From assembly GCF_003201815.1 (NCBI RefSeq), contig NZ_QJKB01000023.1, positions 1 through 43,069 of the forward strand: 43,069 nt of DNA, read 5' to 3'. The first letter of the stretch is position 1. Every line of letters starts with the position of its first letter. This document shows positions 24,495 through 33,300 of this stretch, in pieces. The notes under the pieces were generated by a model. The model made no database searches. It worked only from the letters and a program-made list of their open reading frames with translations, and was not told where the DNA came from. Position numbers and translations under genes: made by a program. The DNA comes from Undibacterium pigrum (GTDB lineage: Bacteria > Pseudomonadota > Gammaproteobacteria > Burkholderiales > Burkholderiaceae_D).

Positions 24495-25856
24495 TTATAA
24501 CATGCGTAAAGCACGCATACACAAAGCATAAGCGGCTTGTGTTTCAGGCTGCTGCCTATGCTTGCCATTTTCCACTACTTGTTGCCCACCCACATACACA
24601 TCGCGCACCAGATTATCGTTGCCTGCAAATATCCAGGTATTGAGTACATCTGCGCTAGCTATCCCTGCGAGGTTGGGATGCTCATCATCAAGTACCACGA
24701 TGTCGGCCCGGTAGCCTGCACTTAGCTGGCCGAGCTTACGCCCGCTGGCTTGCGCACCACCTTGCAAAGCTTGCTGGTATAAAAAATCCCCAACTTTGCG
24801 CTGTCCGGCAATGCTGGCGATATTGCGGCCTTGCAGGCGCAGGCGCTGGCCATATTCCAGCCAGCGCAATTCTTCTACCGGGCTTTGTGATACATGGCTG
24901 TCACTGCCTATGCCAAAACGACCACTAGCTGCAATGTAATCTGGCAGATCAAAAAAACCATCGCCGAGGTTGCCTTCAGTGGTAGTACAGATACCAGCCA
25001 CTGCGCCACTGGCGGCCATGCCCTGCACTTCTGCCTTGCTGAGATGCGTGGCATGCACCAGGCACCAGCGCTCATTCACAAGCCCGCTATCGAGCAAGAG
25101 TTCTACCGGGCGTTTGCCTGAGTAAGCGATGCAGGCATCGACTTCTTTTTGTTGCTCGGCGATATGGATATGGATGGGACGGGCGGCGGGTAATGTCTCT
25201 ACCAGTTCACGTATCTGGCTGATGCTGGCAGCACGCAGTGAATGCGGGGCTACACCAACCTCAACCTGGGCATTGCGCCTGCCTTCCAGCGCTTCTATCA
25301 ACTGCATGATCTCTGCCACATTGGTAGAGAAGCGACGCTGGTCGTGGCGCAAGGCCTGCTCACCAAAATCGGCATAACTGTACAGCACTGGCAACATGCT
25401 GATACCCATGCCGGTCTGCTCTGCAGCAGCGATGACGCGTTCGGCCATCTCGGCTGGGCGTGCGTAAAAACTGCCATCCTGGTCACGGTGCAGGTAATGG
25501 AATTCACAGACTGCGGTATAGCCATGGCGCAGGCATTCTGCATACAGTTGTGCAGCGATAGCCTGGATTTGTTCTGGCTTGATATGCAGGGCATAGCGGT
25601 ACATGAGGTCACGCCAGGTCCAGAAACTGTCCTTGCCCTCACCAGCCATTTCTGTCATGCCTGCCATGGCGCGCTGGAAGGCATGCGAATGCAAATTGGT
25701 CATGCCAGGCAAAACAAACTGCGCCTGGTTTTCATGTGCCTGCAAAGCTGCATCCTGTTCGACCAGGCTCAGGTCACCGCTCTCATTCCAGTGCAGGCGT
25801 ACATTGCTGGTCCAGCCTTGTGGCAGCAATGCATGATGGGCAAACAAACTGCTCAT
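24495..25856 (-). CDS. hutF: Formimidoylglutamate deiminase
   Basis: Cytoplasmic amidohydrolase of histidine breakdown that converts N-formimino-L-glutamate to N-formyl-L-glutamate and ammonia. The 453-residue product shows the metal-binding H56-S-H58 in NLHSHAFQRAMAG, the later HIHIAEQQKEVDAC histidine, VHATHLS, and the metal aspartate in GSDSHVSQSPVEELRWLEY, the pattern diagnostic for HutF rather than guanine or chlorohydrolases. Its start overlaps the hutG stop by 4 bases, which supports the five-step pathway that ends with HutG. Genes for the earlier steps (hutH, hutU, hutI) are not in this window. Confidence 0.94.
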   Translation of the reverse strand: MSSLFAHHALLPQGWTSNVRLHWNESGDLSLVEQDAALQAHENQAQFVLPGMTNLHSHAFQRAMAGMTEMAGEGKDSFWTWRDLMYRYALHIKPEQIQAIAAQLYAECLRHGYTAVCEFHYLHRDQDGSFYARPAEMAERVIAAAEQTGMGISMLPVLYSYADFGEQALRHDQRRFSTNVAEIMQLIEALEGRRNAQVEVGVAPHSLRAASISQIRELVETLPAARPIHIHIAEQQKEVDACIAYSGKRPVELLLDSGLVNERWCLVHATHLSKAEVQGMAASGAVAGICTTTEGNLGDGFFDLPDYIAASGRFGIGSDSHVSQSPVEELRWLEYGQRLRLQGRNIASIAGQRKVGDFLYQQALQGGAQASGRKLGQLSAGYRADIVVLDDEHPNLAGIASADVLNTWIFAGNDNLVRDVYVGGQQVVENGKHRQQPETQAAYALCMRALRML

Positions 25857-26668
25857 GCGACCCTCCCTTGCGCCTTGTTCCAGTCCAGGCAGGCTTGTAG
25901 CAATTGCTTCAGCAAAGGCTGTACTTGTGCAGCCAGATCGGGACGATATTCATAAGGCGCGGCTTCGTTCATGTAGACACACTGACTCATTTCCAGCTGT
26001 ATCGCATGGATATTGCGGGATGGCTGGCCATAATTGCGGGTGATATAGCCCCCTTTGAAACGGCCATTGAATATATGGGTATAGGCAGATGCATGGGCTG
26101 AATTCTGCAGCGCATTGGCGACGGCAGTTTGCATGCCTGCATCACAGGATTTTTGATCGGCAGTACCAAAGTTCAGGTCTGGCAATTTGCCTTCAAAAAA
26201 ACGTGGCACTTGCGATGCAATGGAATGTGCATCCCACAGGACGACGCTGCCATGCAGGCTCAGCAAACGATCCAGCTCTTGCTGTAATTGCTGGTGATAG
26301 GGTTGCCAGTAAGTGGCGATGCGGCGTTGCACTTCGGCTTCTGCCGGCAAATTTTCCGGTGCATACAAAGGCTGTTTGGCAAAAGTGTCGACGGGGCACA
26401 GGCCGGTTGTATCTTGCCCTGGGTACAGATTGGCATTGTCAGAGGAGCGGTTCAGGTCTATCACATAGCGCGAATATTCTGCTGCTATGGTAGACGCACC
26501 CAGCTCTGCTGCCATATTGTAGAGGCTGGGCAAATGCCAGTCGGTATCGGCTTTTTCCAGCGCCACTGGCAGCATCTGGGCTGCGACATCATCCGGTATG
26601 CTGGTGCCTGCATGTGGCATGGAAATCAGTAGTGGCAGGCTGCCCTGTTGAAAGTGATACGCAGTCAT
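25853..26668 (-). CDS. hutG: N-formylglutamate deformylase
   Basis: Hydrolyses N-formyl-L-glutamate to L-glutamate and formate, the last step of the HutF/HutG branch. The 271-residue product has family motifs SMPHAGTSIP (about 16-25), YVIDLNRSSD (about 68-77) and VVLWDAHSI (about 142-150), which supply metal and substrate ligands. The ATG has a GGAG ribosome site five bases upstream. The stop overlaps the hutF start (ATGA), and the gene lies 13 bases after the IclR-type gene, so the three form one operon. Confidence 0.94.
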   Translation of the reverse strand: MTAYHFQQGSLPLLISMPHAGTSIPDDVAAQMLPVALEKADTDWHLPSLYNMAAELGASTIAAEYSRYVIDLNRSSDNANLYPGQDTTGLCPVDTFAKQPLYAPENLPAEAEVQRRIATYWQPYHQQLQQELDRLLSLHGSVVLWDAHSIASQVPRFFEGKLPDLNFGTADQKSCDAGMQTAVANALQNSAHASAYTHIFNGRFKGGYITRNYGQPSRNIHAIQLEMSQCVYMNEAAPYEYRPDLAAQVQPLLKQLLQACLDWNKAQGRVA

Positions 26669-26681
26669 GATGTCTCCGTCT

Positions 26682-27446
26682 TTATGGATGTTGTAGTTTG
26701 CGGCTCAGCCTGTCGGCTGCTGCCAGGGTCATGTTGATGAATTCTTGCTTGCGCTCTTGTATGCGCTGCGCCGGTGCCATCAGGGACAAAGTGGCTTCGA
26801 GTTTGCCACGGCCAGAAAATACCGGTGCGCTGACACCCCAGATACCCAGATCAACTTCATTTTCACTGGTGGCATATCTTTGCTCGCGTATGCGGTTCAA
26901 CTGGGTTTGCAAGTCTTGCAGGGACGGGCTTGATAACGGTGAATTTTCCAGGAAATTCTGTGCCAGCAGATCATCTTGCAAGGCAGGTGGCAGATATGCC
27001 AGCAAGGCCTTGGCCGACGCACCACGCACGCTGGAACTGGCACGGCCCTTGGCAAAGGAACAGCGCAGTGCTTGCTGACTTTCCTGCATGTCCAGGCACA
27101 CCACCTGCCCATTCACGTAGGCCAGCAGGCCTACGCTTTCCCCCGATTTTTGCACCAGCTCAGCCAGCTCATCACGTGCGGCATTCATGAGCCAGGAATG
27201 CTGGTCAAAACCGCGCGCCAGTTGCACGGCCAGAGGGCCAGGTTCATACAGGCCGGTTTGCGCATGTTCCTGCACCAGGCCCCATTTCTTGAGCGGCGCA
27301 AGCTGGCGGTACAGGGTACTGAGGGGCAAGCCGGTTTGCTCTACCAATTCACGCGCAGACAGTGCTTCGCCATGACGGGCTATGCAAGTCAGGACTTGCA
27401 GAACGCGTTCGTTTTGGGGAATGAGGTCCTTGCTGGCTGTGGACAT
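26682..27446 (-). CDS. IclR-family regulator of the hut genes
   Basis: A 254-residue regulator with an N-terminal winged helix (about 12-75, with SARELVEQTGLPLSTLYRQL) and a C-terminal IclR effector domain (about 90-250, with LDMQESQQALRCSF and VWGVSAP-like GIWGVSAPVF segments). Hut genes in many bacteria are controlled by the GntR-type HutC; here the first gene of the hutGF operon is an IclR-type gene, so it probably senses a histidine-pathway intermediate. A palindromic site 68-86 bases upstream is a natural operator candidate. The effector is not deducible. Confidence 0.88.
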   Translation of the reverse strand: MSTASKDLIPQNERVLQVLTCIARHGEALSARELVEQTGLPLSTLYRQLAPLKKWGLVQEHAQTGLYEPGPLAVQLARGFDQHSWLMNAARDELAELVQKSGESVGLLAYVNGQVVCLDMQESQQALRCSFAKGRASSSVRGASAKALLAYLPPALQDDLLAQNFLENSPLSSPSLQDLQTQLNRIREQRYATSENEVDLGIWGVSAPVFSGRGKLEATLSLMAPAQRIQERKQEFINMTLAAADRLSRKLQHP

Positions 27447-27513
27447 GGGAACATGGATTGAAATAGCAGTACGTGACTCATTCTAGCAAGCAAATGAGAA
27501 ACATCAAGAAAGC

Positions 27514-27532
27514 ATTCCCACATTATGGGAAT
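27514..27532. promoter_or_regulatory. Perfect 19-bp palindrome upstream of the iclR-hutGF operon
   Basis: ATTCCCA (27514-27520) and TGGGAAT (27526-27532) flank CATTA, in the 130-base gap before the IclR-type gene. The size and the A/T-flanked symmetric form suit an IclR-family dimer site. It lies where a promoter for the operon would be. Confidence 0.55.
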
Positions 27533-27576
27533 TGCATCAGGTATTTGAAGTGAAAAGAGATATGAAGAACAGAGAA

Positions 27577-27867
27577 TCAGTCGTGACCGCTGAAATAATC
27601 TTTATTTGACCTTGAGAAGTTCATGAAATCCCCTTCGCTTGCATCGTCCCGACTTACATATTGTCCACTGGGAGGCCCCAGGCTGGGCTGCACAAACAGA
27701 TAGCAAGTTATAACCCCGATGACTGGTAATAGCCAGATCAGGCCATATTGACAATACTTTTGCACAGGATCAAAAAATTCACTCCTGGCGACCAGGTAAG
27801 TCACATAAAGATTCATTACCAGACAGAGAATCGCAATGCAAACGGTCAGGATGACAAAACTATTCAT
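27577..27867 (-). CDS. Small two-helix membrane protein of unknown function
   Basis: A 96-residue protein with two hydrophobic helices (about 3-27 and 42-62) and a polar, acidic C-terminal tail (residues 68-96). I do not recognise the family. It follows the SPOR-protein gene by 28 bases on the same strand and is probably the last gene of the birA operon. The ribosome site is weak, so expression may depend on coupling. A real gene is supported by the ordered membrane profile and clean operon position; no function is proposed. Confidence 0.6.
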   Translation of the reverse strand: MNSFVILTVCIAILCLVMNLYVTYLVARSEFFDPVQKYCQYGLIWLLPVIGVITCYLFVQPSLGPPSGQYVSRDDASEGDFMNFSRSNKDYFSGHD

Positions 27868-27895
27868 ATTGGCAGGATAACAGATCTGGTAAAAA

Positions 27896-28576
27896 TTAAC
27901 TCCTGCTATACGGCGTCAACTGACAATTGCGATTCTCTTGCGCAGGGAAACCAGCCTTGATGGCGTCATACTTACTCTTTTCTTCTGCACTCAGGGTTCT
28001 GAGCTGGAAAGCGAATTTGTTGGTACTGACGGTACGCGGGCCTATACGGGCTGAGCGCACGCCCTTGTTGCTGAGATTGTTCAAATGCAGTTTCGCTGCT
28101 TCTTCGGTTTTGAAGACGCCCAGGGAAATACCCCAGCGCAGATTGCTCTGGTCCTGGACGATGTAAAAATCATTGATGCCCAGGCGGCGCAATTCGCCCG
28201 CTTTTTTATCCGCACCTTCTTTACTACCCTGAGATGGGATGAAGACCATGTGGGTGGCGACATCAACAATATTGATGCGCGACTGGCGGTCGCCCAGGGC
28301 CAGGGTCTTGAGTTTTTCTTCTATGCGGGGTATCTCGGTTTGCTGGAAATTACCAACTTCCAGACAGGCAATGACTTCGGCTTTCTTTTCTGATACTGGC
28401 TCTGCAGGCGTGAGTGCCTCGGCAGCCGTCATCAATTTGAGCTGGTCGACATGATGTTGCTTCTTCAGGCGCTCTGGCTCATGGGTATCGAGTGACCAAT
28501 GTCCTAAATAGCCAAGATTGAATGCCAGCAGGAAGGCATTCAGGATGAGCAGGCTCCAGAAAAAGAATCTCAGCAT
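27896..28576 (-). CDS. SPOR-domain membrane protein
   Basis: A 226-residue protein with one N-terminal membrane helix (about 3-23) and a periplasmic part ending in a SPOR-like domain (about 108-190: THMVFIPSQGSKEGADKKAG, then RRLGINDFYIVQ and GVFKTEEAAKLHLNNL). SPOR domains bind denuded peptidoglycan at the division septum. It lies 14 bases after coaX, an arrangement familiar from betaproteobacteria (birA–coaX–SPOR). It may act in division or wall maintenance. The domain is clear, the role is inferred from the family. Confidence 0.85.
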   Translation of the reverse strand: MLRFFFWSLLILNAFLLAFNLGYLGHWSLDTHEPERLKKQHHVDQLKLMTAAEALTPAEPVSEKKAEVIACLEVGNFQQTEIPRIEEKLKTLALGDRQSRINIVDVATHMVFIPSQGSKEGADKKAGELRRLGINDFYIVQDQSNLRWGISLGVFKTEEAAKLHLNNLSNKGVRSARIGPRTVSTNKFAFQLRTLSAEEKSKYDAIKAGFPAQENRNCQLTPYSRS

Positions 28577-28590
28577 GGTAAGTGTCAGTG

Positions 28591-29367
28591 TTATCGGTCC
28601 GGGCTTGATTGTGCCACGACAAACAGGCCCGTCAAGACCAGATTATCGACATGTTGGTAAGGAATGCCCAAATGGCTCAGTAAATACGGTGCAGCGCCAC
28701 CAGAAATCACACATTTGATGCTTTGCGATTCTTGCTTTTCCAGTGCATCGACAGCGCGCAAGATGGCGCCGACCTGGGCGCTGATACAGCCACTGATGAT
28801 GGCATGATCGGTATTGTCGGCAAACACCCTGGCGATATCGGTCGATTCTGCCACCTGAGGCAATTGCGCGGTATTGCGTGCCAGTGATTCTGCCATGAGC
28901 TTGAGGCCAGGCAAGATCATGCCGCCCTTGAACAGGCCTGCGGCAGTAACAGCATCGACTGTGGTGGCAGTTCCACAAGTGGCGACTACCAGGCTTTGTT
29001 GCGGGAACAGATAATGCGCACCTATCATGGAGGCGAGGCGGTCACAGCCCAGTTGCGCCGGATTGCGATAAGCATTGTGCAGGCCAGCGATGTTTTCCTG
29101 CGAAGCAAACCAGTCTATAGCTACACATGGCTGCACATCTTCCAGCAAGACCGTCAACTTATCTTTGATAGCTGCACCAGCGACATTGGAAATCAGAACA
29201 TGCTTGAACTCCATGCCTTGCCAGCTGGTTTTCAAACTATCCAGCTCAGCGTGACTGACAGAGGCGATCTGCTGCCATACCGGTGCAGCGCCCGCTACTA
29301 CTGTATCCAGCGAGATTACCGCCCATTTGACGCGCGTGTTGCCTGCATCGATGAATAACTGCGTCAT
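28591..29367 (-). CDS. coaX: Type III pantothenate kinase
   Basis: First enzyme of coenzyme A synthesis, phosphorylating pantothenate with ATP. The 258-residue product belongs to the ASKHA fold: phosphate loop IDAGNTRVKWAV at about 5-16, the GCDRLASMIGAHYL segment, ATCGTATTVDAV with the catalytic region, and GGAAPYLLSHL near the end. Type III enzymes need a monovalent cation and are not inhibited by CoA. I start at ATG 29367 because AAGGAT lies 10 bases upstream and the family begins close to the loop; an earlier ATG at 29388 overlaps the birA stop (ATGA) and would add 7 residues. Coupling to birA is clear in either case. Confidence 0.94.
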   Translation of the reverse strand: MTQLFIDAGNTRVKWAVISLDTVVAGAAPVWQQIASVSHAELDSLKTSWQGMEFKHVLISNVAGAAIKDKLTVLLEDVQPCVAIDWFASQENIAGLHNAYRNPAQLGCDRLASMIGAHYLFPQQSLVVATCGTATTVDAVTAAGLFKGGMILPGLKLMAESLARNTAQLPQVAESTDIARVFADNTDHAIISGCISAQVGAILRAVDALEKQESQSIKCVISGGAAPYLLSHLGIPYQHVDNLVLTGLFVVAQSSPDR

Positions 29368-29384
29368 GCCAGTTTTATCCTTTT

Positions 29385-30188
29385 TCATGTTGCTGGCCGC
29401 AAAGACACATCACCCGCCAATACATTGACCTGGCCCTGCTCGGTCTGCAATACCAGGCAACCAAGCAAGTCCACACCCAGCGCTATGCCTGCATGCAAAA
29501 TTTGCCCATGATCGAGGATATGCACACTTTGGTTGGCGTAGGCATGCAAGGCATTCCAGCGTGGCAGGAAGGCACTGAAACCATGTCCGGCAAATTGCTG
29601 CAAGGCGCTTGCCAGGGCATTCAATAATTGCGCCAGCAAGAGGTTTCTATCCATTTGTGCCAGCCAGGGTGCATCGGCCAGGGCACGGCCAACCTGCGCT
29701 TCCAGTTCGTCTGATACTTGCAGGTTAAGGCCTATGCCAGCGACTATCCAGGTACCACCCTCACTTGCTGCGGCAGATTCCAGCAGGATACCAGCCAGTT
29801 TTTTACCATCGCGCAGGATGTCATTTGGCCATTTGAGTTGCACGTTCTGGTTCAGGGTATTCAGACACTCGGCCAGCGCAACCCCTATCGCCAGCGGCAG
29901 GCCCAGCAGGTTTTGCGGTGCTTGCGGCAAATGCCAGGCCAGAGAAAAAGTCAGCATGCCGCCAGGCACGGTCAGCCATGGGCGACCAGCGCGGCCACGC
30001 CCGGCGGTCTGGTGTACCGCTACCCGTAGCACCGGGCGCTGCAATAGCGGCAGGCGCGACATCAGGTCGGCATTGGTGGAGCCGGTTTCTTGCACGACTT
30101 CGATATCAACTTCGCGTGCGGCTGCATCGCAGAGTTTTTCTATGTCGACGGCATTCAGTAAGGTGTTTTTATTCAATTGCCTGGTCAC
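29385..30188 (-). CDS. birA: Biotin–[acetyl-CoA-carboxylase] ligase, no DNA-binding domain
   Basis: Attaches biotin to the BCCP subunit of acetyl-CoA carboxylase through biotinyl-AMP. The 267-residue product has the biotin loop GRGRAGRPW (63-71), the KWPND motif (119-123) and the AGILLES strand that follows the catalytic lysine. The N-terminal winged helix of E. coli BirA, which makes it a repressor, is absent: the catalytic core begins about residue 30. It is thus a pure ligase. The frame opens with GTG at 30188 and no good ribosome site. First gene of birA–coaX–SPOR–small membrane protein, and it follows the rpoC terminator on the same strand. Confidence 0.92.
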   Translation of the reverse strand: MTRQLNKNTLLNAVDIEKLCDAAAREVDIEVVQETGSTNADLMSRLPLLQRPVLRVAVHQTAGRGRAGRPWLTVPGGMLTFSLAWHLPQAPQNLLGLPLAIGVALAECLNTLNQNVQLKWPNDILRDGKKLAGILLESAAASEGGTWIVAGIGLNLQVSDELEAQVGRALADAPWLAQMDRNLLLAQLLNALASALQQFAGHGFSAFLPRWNALHAYANQSVHILDHGQILHAGIALGVDLLGCLVLQTEQGQVNVLAGDVSLRPAT

Positions 30189-30297
30189 TCAATATGATTC
30201 AAACCGTATGACTTATTGAAGATGCGCCTATATGCATCTATGTCCATACGCATCAGTATGCGGGTATTTTACAGCGGCCCGGCATTCCAGCGGGCGT

Positions 30298-30330
30298 AAA
30301 AAAAACGGCACCCTGTTATGGGTGCCGTTT
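30298..30330 (-). terminator. Strong intrinsic terminator of the rpoBC operon
   Basis: On the minus strand, an 11-bp perfect stem (AAACGGCACCC and GGGTGCCGTTT; plus-strand 30303-30313 and 30320-30330) with a 6-base loop is followed by a run of eight T, 35 bases after the rpoC stop. This is a textbook rho-independent terminator that separates the ribosomal/RNA polymerase operon from birA. Confidence 0.93.
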
Positions 30331-30364
30331 CTTCATGACTTAATGAACTAAATAGGCTGACTAA

Positions 30365-33300
30365 TTACGCTTCGCCATCTACTACATCAGTTGCTGTCAC
30401 TTCTGGGATCGGAGCAAATGCTGCTTTTTCCGCTTCCAGCAAGGCTACGCGTTCATCGGCTTCCCAAGTTTCTTTCAACTTGCGGGCACGGTGGAATGCC
30501 AGACCTGTACCAGCAGGGATCAGGCGACCAACGATGACGTTTTCTTTCAAACCACGCAGACCGTCTTTTTTGCCCATGATCGCAGCTTCGGTCAGAACAC
30601 GTGTGGTTTCCTGGAAGGACGCTGCAGAGATGAAGGAATCTGTAGACAGAGATGCCTTGGTAATACCCAGCAAGATATTTTCATATGTTGCAGGGATACC
30701 GTTGGCAGCAATGACGCTATCATTCTCATCCAGCAATTCAGAACGTTCTACCTGTTCACCAACGATGTAGTTGGCATCGCCTGGATTCACCACGACAACG
30801 CGACGCAACATCTGACGCACAATAACTTCAATGTGCTTGTCATTGATCTTAACGCCTTGCAAACGGTACACGTCCTGAACTTCATCAACAATGTAACGTG
30901 CCAGCGCTTCGATACCCAGCAAGCGCAGGATGTCTTGTGGATCGGCCGGGCCGTCAACAATCATCTCACCCTTGTTCACCACCTGGCCGTCATGCACCAG
31001 AACTTGTTTGTCTTTGGTGATCAGGAACTCGTGTTTCTCGCCGTCCATGTCTGTGATTTCCAGACGTTGCTTACCTTTGGTTTCTTTACCAAACGCAACC
31101 GTACCTGTTACCTCTGCCAGCATACCGGCATCTTTTGGTGAACGGGCTTCGAACAACTCGGCAACGCGTGGCAGACCACCGGTAATATCACGGGTTTTTT
31201 GTGATTCTGTCGGGATACGCGCCAGAACTTCACCCACGTGTACTTGCTGACCGTCTTTCACGGTAATCAGCGCGCCCACCTGGAAGCCGATCGTTACTGC
31301 ATGTTCTGTACCAGCGATTTTGACTTCTTCGCCTTGTTCGTTCAACAGCTTGACTTGTGGACGCAACGTTTTACCAGCAGCGCTACCACGGCGTTTCGCA
31401 TCAATTGCCACCAAAGTGGACAGACCTGTCACTTCATCAACCTGTTTGGCAACAGTCACGCCTTCTTCGACGTTTTCGAATTTCACCGTACCGGTGTATT
31501 CGGTAATGATAGGACGGGTCAATGGATCCCACGTTGCCAATGCTGTACCAGCCTTGATGACCAGACCGTCTTTAACGATCAGGGTTGCACCGTAAGGTAC
31601 TTTATGACGTTCACGTTCACGACCGTGGTCATCAGTGATCAGCACTTCGCCAGAACGGGAAATAACGATCTGGTCGCCTTTACCGTTAGTGACATAACGC
31701 ATGGTTGCTGTGAAACGGATAGTACCGTTGGACTTGGCTTCAACAGACGATGCAATCGCTGCACGGGATGCTGCACCACCGATGTGGAAGGTACGCATCG
31801 TCAACTGTGTACCTGGTTCACCGATGGACTGCGCAGCGATAACACCAACTGCTTCACCAGCATTGACCAGAGAACCACGACCCAGATCACGGCCATAGCA
31901 CATTGCGCACAGACCGTAGCGTGTGTCGCATGTCAGTGGTGTACGTACTTTGACTTCATCGATGCCCAGGGCTTCGATGCGTTCTACCGATGTTTCATCC
32001 AGCAGTGTGCCAGCTTCGTACAGTGTTTCCTGAGTTTCAGGATTGACGATGTCGTTGGCGCAAACGCGGCCCAGGATCAGGTCACGCAAAGGCACGTTAA
32101 CTTCACCGCCTTCAACGATGGCTTTCATGGACGAACCATTGGCTGTACCGCAGTCATCTTCAACCACGACCAGATCTTGCGTCACGTCAACCAGACGACG
32201 TGTCAGGTAACCGGAGTTAGCTGTTTTCAACGCCGTATCGGCCAGACCTTTACGCGCACCGTGAGTGGAAATAAAGTACTGCAAAACGTTCAGACCTTCG
32301 CGGAAGTTCGCGGTGATCGGCGTTTCGATAATCGAGCCATCCGGTTTCGCCATCAAACCACGCATACCTGCCAACTGACGAATCTGGGCTGCAGAACCAC
32401 GCGCACCGGAGTCGGCCATCATGTAAATGGCGTTGAAAGATTCTTGTGTACCGACAGTGCCGTCGCGGCGTGTGACTGGCTCAACTTTCAGTTGTTCCAT
32501 CATGGCCTTGCCGACTTCATCACCGGTTTTGCCCCAGATATCGACCACTTTATTGTAACGTTCACCCGCAGTCACCAGACCGGACGCATATTGCTGTTCG
32601 ATCTGTTTGACTTCGTGTTCTGCTGCTGCCAGCAAAGTCACTTTTTGTGGTGGAACCAGCATGTCATCGATACAGATGGAGATACCGGCGCGTGTCGCCA
32701 GGCGGAAACCCATTTGCATCAATTGATCAGCAAACACTACCGTTGCACGCAGACCGCACTTGCGGAATGAGGTATCGATGAGTTTGGAAATTTCTTTTTT
32801 CTTCAACGCACGGTTCAGTACGGTGAATGGCAAGCCTTTAGGCAGAATCTCGGACAAGATCGCGCGGCCAACAGTCGTTTCATAACGCTTGATGGTTTTA
32901 ACGAATTCGCCGGTTTCTACATTCTTAGGGTATTCAGTAATACGTACTGTGATACGTGTGCTCAGTTCGACTTCCTTGTTGTCCCAGGCGCGGATCGCTT
33001 CTGAAACGTCAGGGAACATCATGCCTTCGCCCTTGCCGTTGATTTTTTCACGGGAAGCGTAGTACAGACCCAACACGATATCCTGGGAAGGAACGATAGA
33101 CGGTTCACCATTGGATGGGAACAGAATATTGTTGGATGCCAGCATCAAAGTGCGTGCTTCCATCTGTGCTTCGATAGACAGAGGAACGTGGACCGCCATT
33201 TGGTCACCGTCAAAGTCGGCATTGAAAGCCGCGCAGACGAGTGGATGCAACTGGATCGCTTTACCTTCAATCAGGACTGGCTCAAAGGCCTGGATACCCA

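Noticed and set aside
24495..25856. Reading hutF as guanine deaminase or a chlorohydrolase
   Set aside because: The 4-base overlap with hutG and the SDSHVSQSP segment fit formimidoylglutamate deiminase better.
31238..32770. 510-residue open frame on the plus strand
   Set aside because: Lies fully opposite rpoC; Cys/His/Thr-rich translation is typical of antisense of a strongly codon-biased gene.
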